A stretch of DNA of 64,000 nt, from the NCBI GenBank assembly GCA_937924755.1, contig CALEVZ010000055.1, positions 1-64,000 of the forward strand, written 5' to 3'. Both the position numbers and the translations under genes were made by a program. The notes under the pieces were generated by a model, which was given only the letters and a program-made list of their open reading frames with translations, was not told the origin of the DNA and made no database searches. Position 1 is the first letter of the stretch. Every line of letters starts with the position of its first letter. This DNA comes from an uncultured bacterium. GTDB taxonomy: Bacteria; Acidobacteriota; Thermoanaerobaculia; Thermoanaerobaculales; Thermoanaerobaculaceae. Positions 46,783-55,359 of the stretch are shown here, piece by piece.

Positions 46783-47613
46783 GTGAATGTGACGATGTTG
46801 CGTTCTTTGGGGGAGAAACTCGCCCGGCTGGGGCAGGTGCTGGGTGTCAATGCCGTGCCGGTGGCCGGGTTTTTCGGGGCCGGGTGGTCGCAGGCCTCGG
46901 CGCTGGCCGTGTACTGGATCGAGGGAGCGCTGGGCATCGCCTTCGTGGCCGCCAGGATCGCTCTTCACCGGCACTGGACGCGCAAGGTGGGGCATTATCG
47001 GCGGGCCACCTTCGAGCACCAGAAGGGGGAACCCGGAGCCATCGGGTCGGGTTCTCTTCTCGGTTCTTATCTCTCCGTGGCGATTCCATTCACGATTGTA
47101 CACGGGCTCTTTTTGGCGGCCATCCTCTTCCTCTTTCTTCCCCGGAGGTTTCCCGACGCCGCCCGGCTTTCCCTCGCTGATCTCCAAAAGGGAACCTTTG
47201 GGGTTTTTGCCTTTCTCGTCCTAGGGTTTCTCGTCGACCTCGGGGGTCTACGGCAGCGCACCTTTCGGTCCATCGAGCTGGCCACCGAACGCGCCATGGG
47301 ACGGATCTTCATTGTCCATTTGACGATCCTGATCGGGGTGGCGGCTTCCGTTTACTTCAAAGGACCGGCGGCGTTCTTCGCCGTCTTTGCCGGCTTCAAG
47401 CTGCTCTTCGACCTCGGCGGGCTGCTGCCCCAGCGAGAACTCCAGCCGGCTCCACCGCCGTGGGCACGTTGGCTCGATCGCCTTCCCACCCCCGACGGAG
47501 AAACGTTTTCCGAACACTGGCGAAAGGGGCAGGAGGCCGCCGCTGCCCTCCGCGCGGAAAACGAGCTCGTCTGGGCTCCGCCCGCCGGTGGGTGGGGGCA
47601 AACGACGAAATAA
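46783..47613 (+). CDS. Integral membrane protein, DUF6498-like
   Basis: 276 residues with about six hydrophobic helices. The first helices contain NAVPVAGFFGAGWSQASALA followed by VYWIEGALGIAFVAARI, a pattern (N-x-x-P-x-x-G, then YW-x-E) that recalls DUF6498 proteins of unknown function. A polar C-terminal tail of about 50 residues faces the cytoplasm. The start is uncertain: GTG 46783, GTG 46789 or ATG 46795; the last is 11 bases from a G-run. The gene stands alone behind its own promoter. Transport versus structural role cannot be told. Confidence 0.7.
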   Translation: MNVTMLRSLGEKLARLGQVLGVNAVPVAGFFGAGWSQASALAVYWIEGALGIAFVAARIALHRHWTRKVGHYRRATFEHQKGEPGAIGSGSLLGSYLSVAIPFTIVHGLFLAAILFLFLPRRFPDAARLSLADLQKGTFGVFAFLVLGFLVDLGGLRQRTFRSIELATERAMGRIFIVHLTILIGVAASVYFKGPAAFFAVFAGFKLLFDLGGLLPQRELQPAPPPWARWLDRLPTPDGETFSEHWRKGQEAAAALRAENELVWAPPAGGWGQTTK

Positions 47614-47784
47614 AACTGTCGCTTGGCGAGGTGGGGCCAGATGGCTAAGGCTCACCTGCGGGGTGGCCTCGCCGGGTCGCCGCCCGGTTCGCCCTCCAAG
47701 TCCTTAAAGTCCGGGGAAGCGGCGAGAAAGGTCCCTTGACTTTCTTGCCTTCACGGATTCACTACGGAAAAGAACATTTCGCCC

Positions 47785-48507
47785 GTGCCAGGGTCTCACC
47801 CGTCGCCCCCGCGACACCGCAGCCTTGCCACGTTGGTGTCATTCCTTCTCGCGCTTGGTGGGCCGGTTCTCGCGCAGCTCCCCCCGGCTGGGAGCGCAAC
47901 CTGAGTCGCATGGAGGCACTGCTGCAGAAAGGTGGCAGCTCCAACGCCTGGCGGGCGCAGACGGTGGCGGCGGAGGCGTTTTCTCGCTGGGCCGATGAGG
48001 TTGGACGGGATGCAAAAAACCGCGCCACGCTGGCGCGGTTTTTGGCCTTGTGGGCGGTATCGCTACAGCGCAACGACGACTGTGCCCTGGGAAGATGGCG
48101 GGCCGCGGAGGCGGCGAGCCTGGATTGGCAGGAGACGGAACGCACCCTGGCTCCTTTCCCGGAAAAGGATGCCCTCCTTTAGGGCCTGGCACCGGTGGAC
48201 GTGGCGGCGGCGCTGCGGCAGCTCGACGATCCCCCGCCGGGCTCGACTCCCCCCGAACCGGAGAAGCTGGTGCCAGTGTCTACAGCGCTCTCGGCTCGCG
48301 CCGGGGAGAGGGGGGAACCACCAAGGTGTTGGCGATAGTGGATCCGGCGGGGTTGGTGGAGCGGCCGATTCTGGCGGAGAGTTCCGGCCACCTGGGGTTC
48401 GACGTGGCGGTGATGGGTGCATGGCGGGAGTGGGTGTTCCGGCTCGCTTCCCAGGACGGAAAAGCTGTCGTCGGGGTGTACCTGTTGAGCGTGACACTGC
48501 GCTCGTT
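47785..48507 (+). pseudogene. Decayed energy transducer TonB (signal peptide, helical region, TonB C-terminal domain)
   Basis: Three frames together spell an Acidobacteriota-style TonB protein. From GTG 47785 a signal peptide (SLATLVSFLLALGGPVLAQ) runs into TGA; the next frame, from about 47880, gives a helical region (NRATLARFLALWAVSLQRND) and a Pro-rich stretch (DDPPPGSTPPEPEKL) interrupted by TAG at 48180. A third frame, from about 48280, gives a TonB C-terminal domain (KVLAIVDPAGLVERPILAES, then WVFRLASQDGKAVVGVYLL). At least two frameshifts and one in-frame stop rule out a working product. Its end is joined in frame to a receptor plug. Confidence 0.72.
48015..48043. terminator. Perfect 13-bp bidirectional terminator-like hairpin inside the TonB remnant
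   Basis: AAAAACCGCGCCA, loop CGC, then the exact complement ending in TTTTT. A GC core flanked by A5 and T5 would work as an intrinsic terminator in both directions. It lies in the middle of the former coding region. Confidence 0.7.
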
Positions 48508-50416
48508 GGGGGCTGATTTTTTCTGGAGTTCGCTGGGCGACCTGAAGCTCAATACCCGGGGTTTTTCCAGTTCTCTCAACCGCCGCGTCCTGGTACTGTT
48601 GGATGGGCGGGACGCCGCCGATGCCATGATGGCGGCCCAAGGGTGGCACGCTATCCCCTTCGTTGTCCACGACATCGCGACGATAGAGCTGGTCCGGGGT
48701 CCGGGTTCAGCGCTGCACGGGGTCAACGCCTACAACGGGGTTCTGAGCATCACCACCAAAAAGCCCCGTTTGAGTCTGGGGGGCGACCTGATTCTGGCCG
48801 GGGGTGAGTTGGGCGCGGCGCTCGCCCAGGCCCGCTGTGCCGTCTCCCTGGGCAACGACTGGTACCTCAAAGTCTGGGGAGGCCACGAACGGCGCGAATA
48901 GACCAGTACGAGCCGCGTCGGCCGCGTTGACTATCCCGGGGTTCCGACGGAGGCGGCCGTCATAACCCCCGACGACATCAACCGGGTTGCGGGCGGCGTG
49001 CGCCTCGTCAAGTATTTCGAGCGCGGCCGAGTGCTGACCCTGGAGGCGGGGAACGCGAGCATGGAAGGCCAGGTGTTTCAGACCGGCATCGGTCGCATCC
49101 GCGTCCTCGATTCCAAACGCCCGTACGCTCGCCTCAATTTCAACACCGGCGGCTTCAACCTGCTCGCCTGGTGGGACAAGCGTGACGCCGAGCAACGCAG
49201 TCTGCCTGCCGGCGGCCTGTTGTACGTTGACGCCTCCAAGTGGGAGGTCGAGATCCAGGGCAACACCCGCTTCGCCCGTGAACGGGGCCGGGTGATCGGG
49301 GGCGCCTCGTACCGCGGCATGGAGGTCGACTCAGCCGCCCCTAGCGGTCAGCAGACGATCATCGCGGCCCCCCGCTCCGACCACAGCGCCGCTGCATTCG
49401 CGCAGCTGGACTACGAGATCACTCCCTTCCTGCACGGCCTCATGGCGGTACGGGTGGATGACGTTTCTCTCATTGACCGCCGAGTCTCTCCAAAGGCGTC
49501 GCTGGTGAACCGCCTCACCCGCGATCAATCTCTGGGCTTGAAGTTCGATCGCGCCTTCCAACCCCCCAACTACCTCGAACGCTTCTTGGCCATCCCCGCT
49601 GGCCGCCCCGTGGATCTCTCGGCCATCGAGAGCGCCCTTGCGCCGCTGTTGGGGGGCGCGTCGCTGGGGTTTGCGAGCGTTCCCGCCCTTGCCCTGGGAA
49701 ACCAGCAACTGGATGTGGAGAAAGTCACCTCCTACGAGCTTGGCTACACCGCCGTCATTGGTGCGCGAGCACTGCTGGGCGCCAGCTACTTTCGCAGCCG
49801 CCTGGAGGATTTCGTCAGTGAGTTGCGGCCGGGGGTGAACCCCGCTTACGCACCGTACCGGCCGCCCGCCACTCTCCCGGTGGCGGTGCAGCAAGCCATC
49901 CTTGCGGCTCTGCGTCAGAACCTTCCCCCCAGCGTCTTCCTCGCCATGACCAAGCGATCCGACGGGTCGCCCATGTTCGCCCATTCCTACACCAACTTCG
50001 GAAAGGTAGATACCCAGGGTGTGGAGTGGGAACTGGTTCTGTACCCCCACATGGACGTAAGGCCGGCGTTTGCATATGCCTGTCTCGACTACCAAGTCAA
50101 GGAAGGGGTCGGTGCCGCCGAGCTCCTTCCCAACTCTTGAAAGCATCGCGCCTCCATGTCCCTGAGTTATTTGGGACGGGGCTGGAGGAGCAGCGTCAAG
50201 GTCCGGTGGGTGGATGATTTCCGCTGGTCGGCGGGGGTTTTCGACGGGATGGTCGACTCCTACGCGGTTGCCGATCTGGCGCTGATGGTTCGACTGGGCC
50301 GCAGTTTCTGGCTGGGGGCCCATGTCCTGAACCTGCGGGACGATGACCACATCGAAACCTTCGGGGGCGACCGCGGGCAGCGGCGTGGACTGCTCACCCT
50401 GGGGGTGACGTTTTAG
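48508..50416 (+). pseudogene. N-truncated TonB-dependent receptor with two in-frame stops
   Basis: One frame runs from mid-plug to the barrel end. Plug motifs: SSLGDLKLNTRGFSSSLNRR, LVLLDGRD, IELVRGPGSALHGVNAYNGV. It is then cut by TAG at 48899-48901 (after HERRE) and TGA at 50138-50140 (between LLPNS and KHRASMSLSY, where homologues read straight through). It ends LLTLGVTF with the terminal Phe of outer-membrane proteins. The signal peptide, TonB box and first part of the plug are missing; the frame is fused to the TonB C-terminal domain upstream near 48505. Apart from the two stops the frame is intact, so the lesions are recent, or the parts are still expressed as fragments (48998-50140 has its own ATG). 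Confidence 0.8.
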
Positions 50417-50478
50417 GAGGCGTTGGTGCGCCGCCGGCACCACGGGTGGGCCCGCCGCCCCGGCCGGTACGGCGGTAG

Positions 50479-51441
50479 CTAGCGCTCGGTCGGCCGGCGG
50501 ACGTTCTGGGCTGCCGATTCGGCGAGCTGCTCGATCAGCGCCAGGGGGATCGTCGCTGTGCCGATGACCTCGCGCTCTCTCCGGGTGATGCGCACCTGGC
50601 GCAGCACCTCCAGAAACTCGGGGTGACGCCCCTGCGCCGTCAGCCGCAGGGCCGCCACCATCCCTTTGGCGGCATCGTAGAGGAGCTCGGCGTTGTCGGG
50701 TGCGTCGGCGCGGGCCCAGCCGGAAAGCTCCAGGACCTCGCCCAGGCGGGCGTGCATGATCACGCGCTCGACGGCGCGCGAGGCGGCGAGCAGGCCGCGC
50801 ATGGCTTCGGGGGCACCGTCGAGCACCTGCGGGGGCTGCCGCAGCACCGGCGGGATGTCCACCACCAGCCAGGAGGTGGCGGCGGGATCGAGCCGGCCGG
50901 CGGCGCGCTCCACCCGCACCACCCCGGCGCCCATGGTGGCGCCGCTGGCGGCAGTCAGGACCGAGCGCTCGTCGCCCACCACCACCAGCTGATCGAACAA
51001 AGCCATCAACGGGGCGTCACCCGTTTCTTCCGAGGTGCGCAGCAGCGGGTAGGGCAGCCCGGGGACGAGGGTGGCGCCGCGCTTGACCAGGGCAGCGGTC
51101 ATCGAGGCGGGGTCGAACGAACCGCCGAGAAGGAGCACCCAGGAATCCTCCCCGCCGGGCCGGTCAACCGCGGCCAGTACCGAGGCGTCGACATCCCGCA
51201 GGGGATCGAGGCCCAGCTCCTCGAGCAGCGCGTCAGCCTCGCCGCCCCTGCCCCTCCAGGGGGCCTGGTGGTTGGCCAGCCACGTCTGCACCGCCGGATG
51301 GGAGCGCAGGGCGGCGGCATGGATCCCCATCACCACCTGGGCGTCAGGGGGGGTGAGACGGACCAGGTCGGCGGGGGTTGGTGCTGCCGGCACGGCTGCC
51401 GTGGCGGCGAGCAGCAGCGAGCAGGTGAGAGCGAACATCAT
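50479..51441 (-). CDS. Secreted protein of unknown function encoded with an ABC exporter
   Basis: 320 residues. A signal peptide (MMFALTCSLLLAATAAVPAA) precedes a soluble domain of mixed helices and strands. TPPDAQVVMGIHAAALRSHP and GLDPLRDVDASVLAAVDRP recall DUF3352-like proteins that begin with a 'PxDAxxVxxVD' element, but the family is not certain. The start is ATG 51441, with GGAGG seven bases upstream overlapping the region just after the permease stop. It is the third gene of the ATPase-permease unit. A substrate-handling or sensing role for the exporter is an inference from position only. Confidence 0.7.
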   Translation of the reverse strand: MMFALTCSLLLAATAAVPAAPTPADLVRLTPPDAQVVMGIHAAALRSHPAVQTWLANHQAPWRGRGGEADALLEELGLDPLRDVDASVLAAVDRPGGEDSWVLLLGGSFDPASMTAALVKRGATLVPGLPYPLLRTSEETGDAPLMALFDQLVVVGDERSVLTAASGATMGAGVVRVERAAGRLDPAATSWLVVDIPPVLRQPPQVLDGAPEAMRGLLAASRAVERVIMHARLGEVLELSGWARADAPDNAELLYDAAKGMVAALRLTAQGRHPEFLEVLRQVRITRREREVIGTATIPLALIEQLAESAAQNVRRPTER

Positions 51442-51448
51442 ACACCTC

Positions 51449-52279
51449 CTAGTAGTTTTTGCGGCTGAAGACAACAACGGCAATCAACAGAGACACAAGA
51501 CCGAAGGCCGCAGTGGTCAGCGCCGCCGTCAGCCCCACCGAACCCTCCCCCACCACCAGGCGGGTCATGTCGCGGCCCAGCTCGGCGGTCTTGGGCAGCG
51601 CCCAGTAGAGGCCGCGCACCAGGGTGGCGGCCCAGCGGGAGTCCATGGCGGCGGCGATGCGCTCGTGGGCACCCAGGGGCAGGGAGATCACGTACAGGCC
51701 GTAAGGCACCATGATGGACAGGGGCGTGGACCCCGAGAGCACGCCGATCAGGAACATCAACCCGAGAAACGACAGGAACACCAGCAGAATCACGGCTCCG
51801 GCGAGGAGGAAGCGAGGGTTCCACACTCCGGTTTTGAGGGAAATGATGGCGAAGACTCCGCCGCACAGGTAAAGAAGATTGGCCACCACCAGCGTCACGC
51901 CGCCGGCGTAACGGCCCAATAGCAGGTGGGTGCGGCCGATGGGGCGGCTGAGGTAGAGGTCCACGTTGCCGCGCTTGACCAGGTTGGGCACCAGCGAGCC
52001 GGTGGCGAACACCGCCAGAAAGATGCCCAGACCGTAGAGCATGCCGGCGAAGAGCGCTTGGCCGTGCACGACCACCTGATCGATGGGCGTGTCGTGGTGG
52101 GGGAAGACGAACTCCTTGCCGAACAGGCTGCCCGCCGCCAGGGCACCGTCCACGATGTCCAGGTTCAGAGCGAAGGTAAGGATGAGGAGGAAGAGCGTGG
52201 AGGCGATGGCGAAGCCCAGGAAGGTGAAACGCGCGAAGGCCTCGCGCCAGGTGTCGGCGATCAGCGCCCAGGTTTTCAT
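51449..52279 (-). CDS. ABC-2-type transporter permease
   Basis: 276 residues, six transmembrane helices. The first is FLGFAIASTLFLLILTFAL, and a periplasmic loop of about 40 residues (GKEFVFPHHDTPIDQVVVHG) follows. VKRGNVDLYLSRPIGRTHLL is the cytosolic coupling segment typical of ABC-2 exporters. NosY-like and GldF-like permeases share this plan. Its ATG overlaps the ATPase stop by four bases, and its TAG stop lies just before the ribosome site of the next gene. The exported substrate is unknown. Confidence 0.9.
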   Translation of the reverse strand: MKTWALIADTWREAFARFTFLGFAIASTLFLLILTFALNLDIVDGALAAGSLFGKEFVFPHHDTPIDQVVVHGQALFAGMLYGLGIFLAVFATGSLVPNLVKRGNVDLYLSRPIGRTHLLLGRYAGGVTLVVANLLYLCGGVFAIISLKTGVWNPRFLLAGAVILLVFLSFLGLMFLIGVLSGSTPLSIMVPYGLYVISLPLGAHERIAAAMDSRWAATLVRGLYWALPKTAELGRDMTRLVVGEGSVGLTAALTTAAFGLVSLLIAVVVFSRKNY

Positions 52280-53244
52280 GGCCTCTCTCCCGAGGTACCG
52301 ACCCTCGCTCCCGGGGCCGCGGCGTTTTCGTCCGTGAGCAGGGTTACGAAAACCTCCTCCAGGTCCGATCCGAGGGGTGCCAGCTCGGCAATCAGACCGC
52401 CCTGGCGGCGCAGCTCGTCCACCAGGGCGTTGAGGGACTCCAGGTCGGCTGCCGCCGCCTCGAAGTGACCGTTGCGAGCGGCCAGCTCAACGCCCGGGAG
52501 GGCTGGTAGGGGCCAGGCGGGAGCGTGGGCCAGCCGCAGCCGAAAGCGCAGAGTGGGGCGCGTGAGCTCCTCTACGCTGCCCTCCCGCACGATGCGACCA
52601 CTTTTCAGAATCGCCACCCGGTCGCAGGTGCGCTCCACCTCGGACAGCAAGTGAGAGTTGATGAAGATCGTCGTGCCCCGCTCTTGGGTCGCCAGTAGTA
52701 CCTCGCGGATGTGGCGGCGGCCCAGCGGATCCACGCCGTCGGTGGGTTCGTCTAGGAACAGGATGTCCGGGTCATCCAAGAGTGCTGCGGCGAGCCCCAG
52801 CCGCTGGGTCATCCCCTTGGAGTAGCGCCCGATGCGGTCCCTCGCCCGGTCAGAAAGGCCCACCAGCTCCAGCAGCTCGGGGATGCGCCGCCGCAGCGTC
52901 GCCTCCTCGAGGCCCGCCAGCCGGCCGAAGAAATGCAGCGCGGAGACGCCCGTGTGGTAGGCGGGGAAGCGATGCCCCTCGGGCAAGTAGCCCACCCTGA
53001 GGCGGGCACGGGGGTGGGCGGGGTCGAGGCCCCGCAGGAGCACCTGCCCCCGGGTGGGGCGCGACAGCCCCAGGCACACCTTCACCAGGGTGGTCTTGCC
53101 GGCGCCGTTGGGTCCCAGCAGGCCGTACGCCTCGCCCCGGTCCACCGTCAGGGAAACGCCGTCCAGGGCCACCAGGCGCTGGCGCAGGCGGCGGAACTCC
53201 TGATGAACATCCAGGACCTCGAGGGGTGGGGGTGGGCTCATCAC
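52276..53244 (-). CDS. ABC transporter ATP-binding protein
   Basis: 322 residues. Walker A is GLLGPNGAGKTT near residues 41-52, the signature is RYSKGMTQRLGLA (the ABC-2 exporter form of LSGGQ), Walker B is ILFLDEPTDGVDP and the H-loop is INSHLL. The last 90 residues are an extension with 'GSDLEEVF', as in ABC exporters of the NosF/CcmA/drug type. It powers the permease encoded just downstream (ATGA overlap). It is the first gene of a three-gene unit. Confidence 0.94.
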   Translation of the reverse strand: MMSPPPPLEVLDVHQEFRRLRQRLVALDGVSLTVDRGEAYGLLGPNGAGKTTLVKVCLGLSRPTRGQVLLRGLDPAHPRARLRVGYLPEGHRFPAYHTGVSALHFFGRLAGLEEATLRRRIPELLELVGLSDRARDRIGRYSKGMTQRLGLAAALLDDPDILFLDEPTDGVDPLGRRHIREVLLATQERGTTIFINSHLLSEVERTCDRVAILKSGRIVREGSVEELTRPTLRFRLRLAHAPAWPLPALPGVELAARNGHFEAAAADLESLNALVDELRRQGGLIAELAPLGSDLEEVFVTLLTDENAAAPGARVGTSGERP

Positions 53245-53497
53245 CCCACTTCTACGAAAACTGCCGCACCATTGTTCCGGCCCTCCATGCCCGCGTCCGC
53301 GCCCCTGGGTGCGCGGGCCCCCGGCCCGCCCTCACGGTCGGTCCGCTTTGCCCCGGCCGGAACGGTGCCCGAGTCCCTGCCCATGCCCGTGTCCGTGTCC
53401 ATGATTCGCCGGGAGCGAGCGGGAGAGCCGGGCCCCTACGCGCTGCCTGGCACACCCCATGCCAGGGCGGCGATTTTCTTCTCCCGCGCGGGAGTGG

Positions 53498-53971
53498 CTA
53501 CAGGCACCGCCGGCCCAGGGGCTTGTTTTCCAGGGTTGTGTCGTGGGAGATCTTGGGATCCAGGAGGAACTGCTGCTTTTCCGGATTCCACAGGAACGTC
53601 CACCAGTATTTGCAGTGGGGAAGGCGAGTCTTGGCGTAGCGGTAGTCGTCCCAGCCGTCGCCGTTGACGTCTTCCACGATCCAGTTGGACTTGTCCCGCA
53701 GGTCGGCGCCGGAGGTTTCGAAGCGCTCCGAGAACGTGGCGCGCCCCGTGGCTGTCCTTGTGGAAGTGGAGTACACCGTGCCCTCGTGCACCCACGACTC
53801 GATCACCGTGTCCCCGATTTGCTGCCTGGAGGGGGTGGTCTTGTCCAGGCGGATCTCGAAATGTCGCCCCTGGGCCACCAGCTCGCCCGTTGGAGCTTGG
53901 GGCTTCTTGCCCTTTTGTGCCCAGCCCGTCGCAGCCGTCAACATGAGGAAAACGACCACCGAAGCCTTCAT
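53498..53971 (-). CDS. Small secreted protein with Ca-binding-like DVNGDGWDD motif
   Basis: 157 residues. The signal peptide ends ATGWA-QKGKK. The mature part starts with a Lys/Pro-rich linker and then a beta-rich domain. DVNGDGWDDYRY has the DxNxDGxDD pattern of FG-GAP/VCBS or dockerin-type calcium loops, though only one copy is present. The C-terminus (KYWWTFLWNPEKQQFLLDP) resembles the end of small 'XAC2610-like' secreted domains, but I cannot name a family. A purine-rich ribosome site (GGGAGACAGCGC) precedes the ATG at 53971. It is monocistronic. Confidence 0.68.
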   Translation of the reverse strand: MKASVVVFLMLTAATGWAQKGKKPQAPTGELVAQGRHFEIRLDKTTPSRQQIGDTVIESWVHEGTVYSTSTRTATGRATFSERFETSGADLRDKSNWIVEDVNGDGWDDYRYAKTRLPHCKYWWTFLWNPEKQQFLLDPKISHDTTLENKPLGRRCL

Positions 53972-54500
53972 GCGCTGTCTCCCTTCTCCGGGTTGAACGC
54001 TGTCGTGCGCTGCGGATAATCCCGCGGTCCCCTGCTCGTGAGGGTGACCTCCAGCGGGAAGCGCGCGTCCCTGGCGCCGACCCCCGGCGGCGGGAGCCCG
54101 CCGGCTTTCACCCCATCGCTGTTGCGGCCCAGGGGTAGTCCCAGAGAGCCCGGGATGCCCCCTCCTTGCCAGTACCAGACCCGTCTTGCCAGTGGGAGGT
54201 CCTGCGAGTGTCCTGTTTTTGCATCGCCCATTTGGGTGATAACACCCTTGCGGGGGCCGTGGTATCCAACTTTCACGATCTGGCGGTTTTAGCTTTTGAA
54301 GGCTATCCGGAGCAGGTGGGTGCCGGCAGGGGGACGCGCGGGATGTCGTGGTCCTTTCGATCCCATCGCTGGGTAACAGAACTTTGGCTGCTGGCAACCA
54401 GAGGATGCGCCAAGAAAAATAGACTACGGCTCGCAACGATGCCGGTTCTCTGCAGACCGGCGGAGGGTCTTCGAGGTGAAGTTGGGGTTGGGAGGGGGTT
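53972..54500. other. 529-base region without a recognisable gene
   Basis: No reading frame here looks like protein and no RNA gene or strong promoter was seen. Base composition in the last 200 bases is less GC-rich than the neighbours, which fits decayed sequence. The ribosome site GGAGGGGGTT at its right end serves the phosphoesterase fragment. Confidence 0.5.
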
Positions 54501-54932
54501 ATGCCAACGGTTACAGAGGTAGGGCAACGCTTCGCACGGGTGTTCGCTGGAAGCCAGCACCACCGAATGACGGTCGATGTTGCCCATGACGACGGGTGGG
54601 TCGTTTTTTTCGACTGTCACCGCGGAATCCGTGGCCAGGCCGACGATCTCCAGCGCCGCCGTGAAAGGTACTATTCCGCACTGAAGTGCTGGGCCGACAC
54701 TAACTCTCAGGTTATCCTCCTGGGCGACATCGAAGCGCTGCGGGAAATCAGGGGCAGCAGACGGGCCGGCATCTTCTCGAGCTTTGCCGAGATTTATGAA
54801 AACGAACCCACATTGTTCGCGGCCAGCGCCGAAAAAGTGCCGCCCCGAGCTCTTTCTAAGCTTTCCCGGTCACCCCATGTTCACCCATTTTTCCCAGCTC
54901 CTGATCGAATTCTCGGTCCGAACGAGCCATGA
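54501..54932 (+). pseudogene. Truncated metallophosphoesterase (N-terminal part only)
   Basis: The 143 residues begin at an ATG with a good ribosome site. WVVFFDCHRGIRGQADDL matches the first metal motif of calcineurin-like phosphoesterases (Asp38, His40; relatives read SDxHKGARDGADDF). VILLGDIEALREI (Gly75-Asp76) matches the second motif, GDVEELWE, with its acidic residues changed. Homology fades after about residue 115, and the third motif (GNHD) and the two later His motifs are absent. The rest of the frame is unlike the family. It is a 5' remnant and not expected to be active. Confidence 0.6.
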
Positions 54933-55146
54933 TCTCCCCCGTGGCAACTCCCCGTTGTTCCCTTGGCCTATCGATGGATCCGTGATATCGCCGTCTCCTG
55001 TCGCCAGTGGGGGCGGCGCTGCGCGCTCCAACCGTAGACGCCGTTTGGCCGCACGGGGTCGCCTGCTGGTCGAGAGTCCCCAGGGCCGAGCACACGGCAC
55101 AGCCCGAGGAACCGGCCCACGCCCGTGGTGACGCCGCCCGGGTTCG

Positions 55147-55335
55147 GTGACGCTGCTGATGCGGGCGGGGGCCGACGGAAGAGTGCGGGAGGCCGAGGTC
55201 CTGCGCTCCAGCGATCCCGCCTTCGAGAGCTCGGCGCTGGCCAGCGTCCGTCCTTGGTGCTCCCACCCGGCCATCTGGGAAGTCACTCCGGTGACCGGGG
55301 AAAGCGTCACCACCGTCGGCTTCAGGGGGCGCTGA
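55147..55335 (+). pseudogene. Fragment of a second TonB C-terminal domain
   Basis: 62 residues from GTG 55147. VTLLMRAGADGRVREAEVLR, then SSDPAFESSALASVRPW fits the strand-helix part of an energy-transducer TonB C-terminal domain, where the usual end is RWRFxPAxxxGxPV. Here that end is garbled (CSHPAIWEVTPVTGESV). In-frame stops lie directly upstream, and no Pro-rich linker or membrane anchor was found. It is similar in kind to, but distinct from, the TonB remnant at 47.8 kb. Confidence 0.55.
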
Positions 55336-55359
55336 GAGCTTCGGTATACTTCGGGCGCC

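Noticed and set aside
53380-53405. Short repeated ATGCCCGTGTCCGTGTCCATG-like stretch
   Set aside because: Only about two imperfect copies of a GTGTCC unit; too short and simple to call a repeat element.
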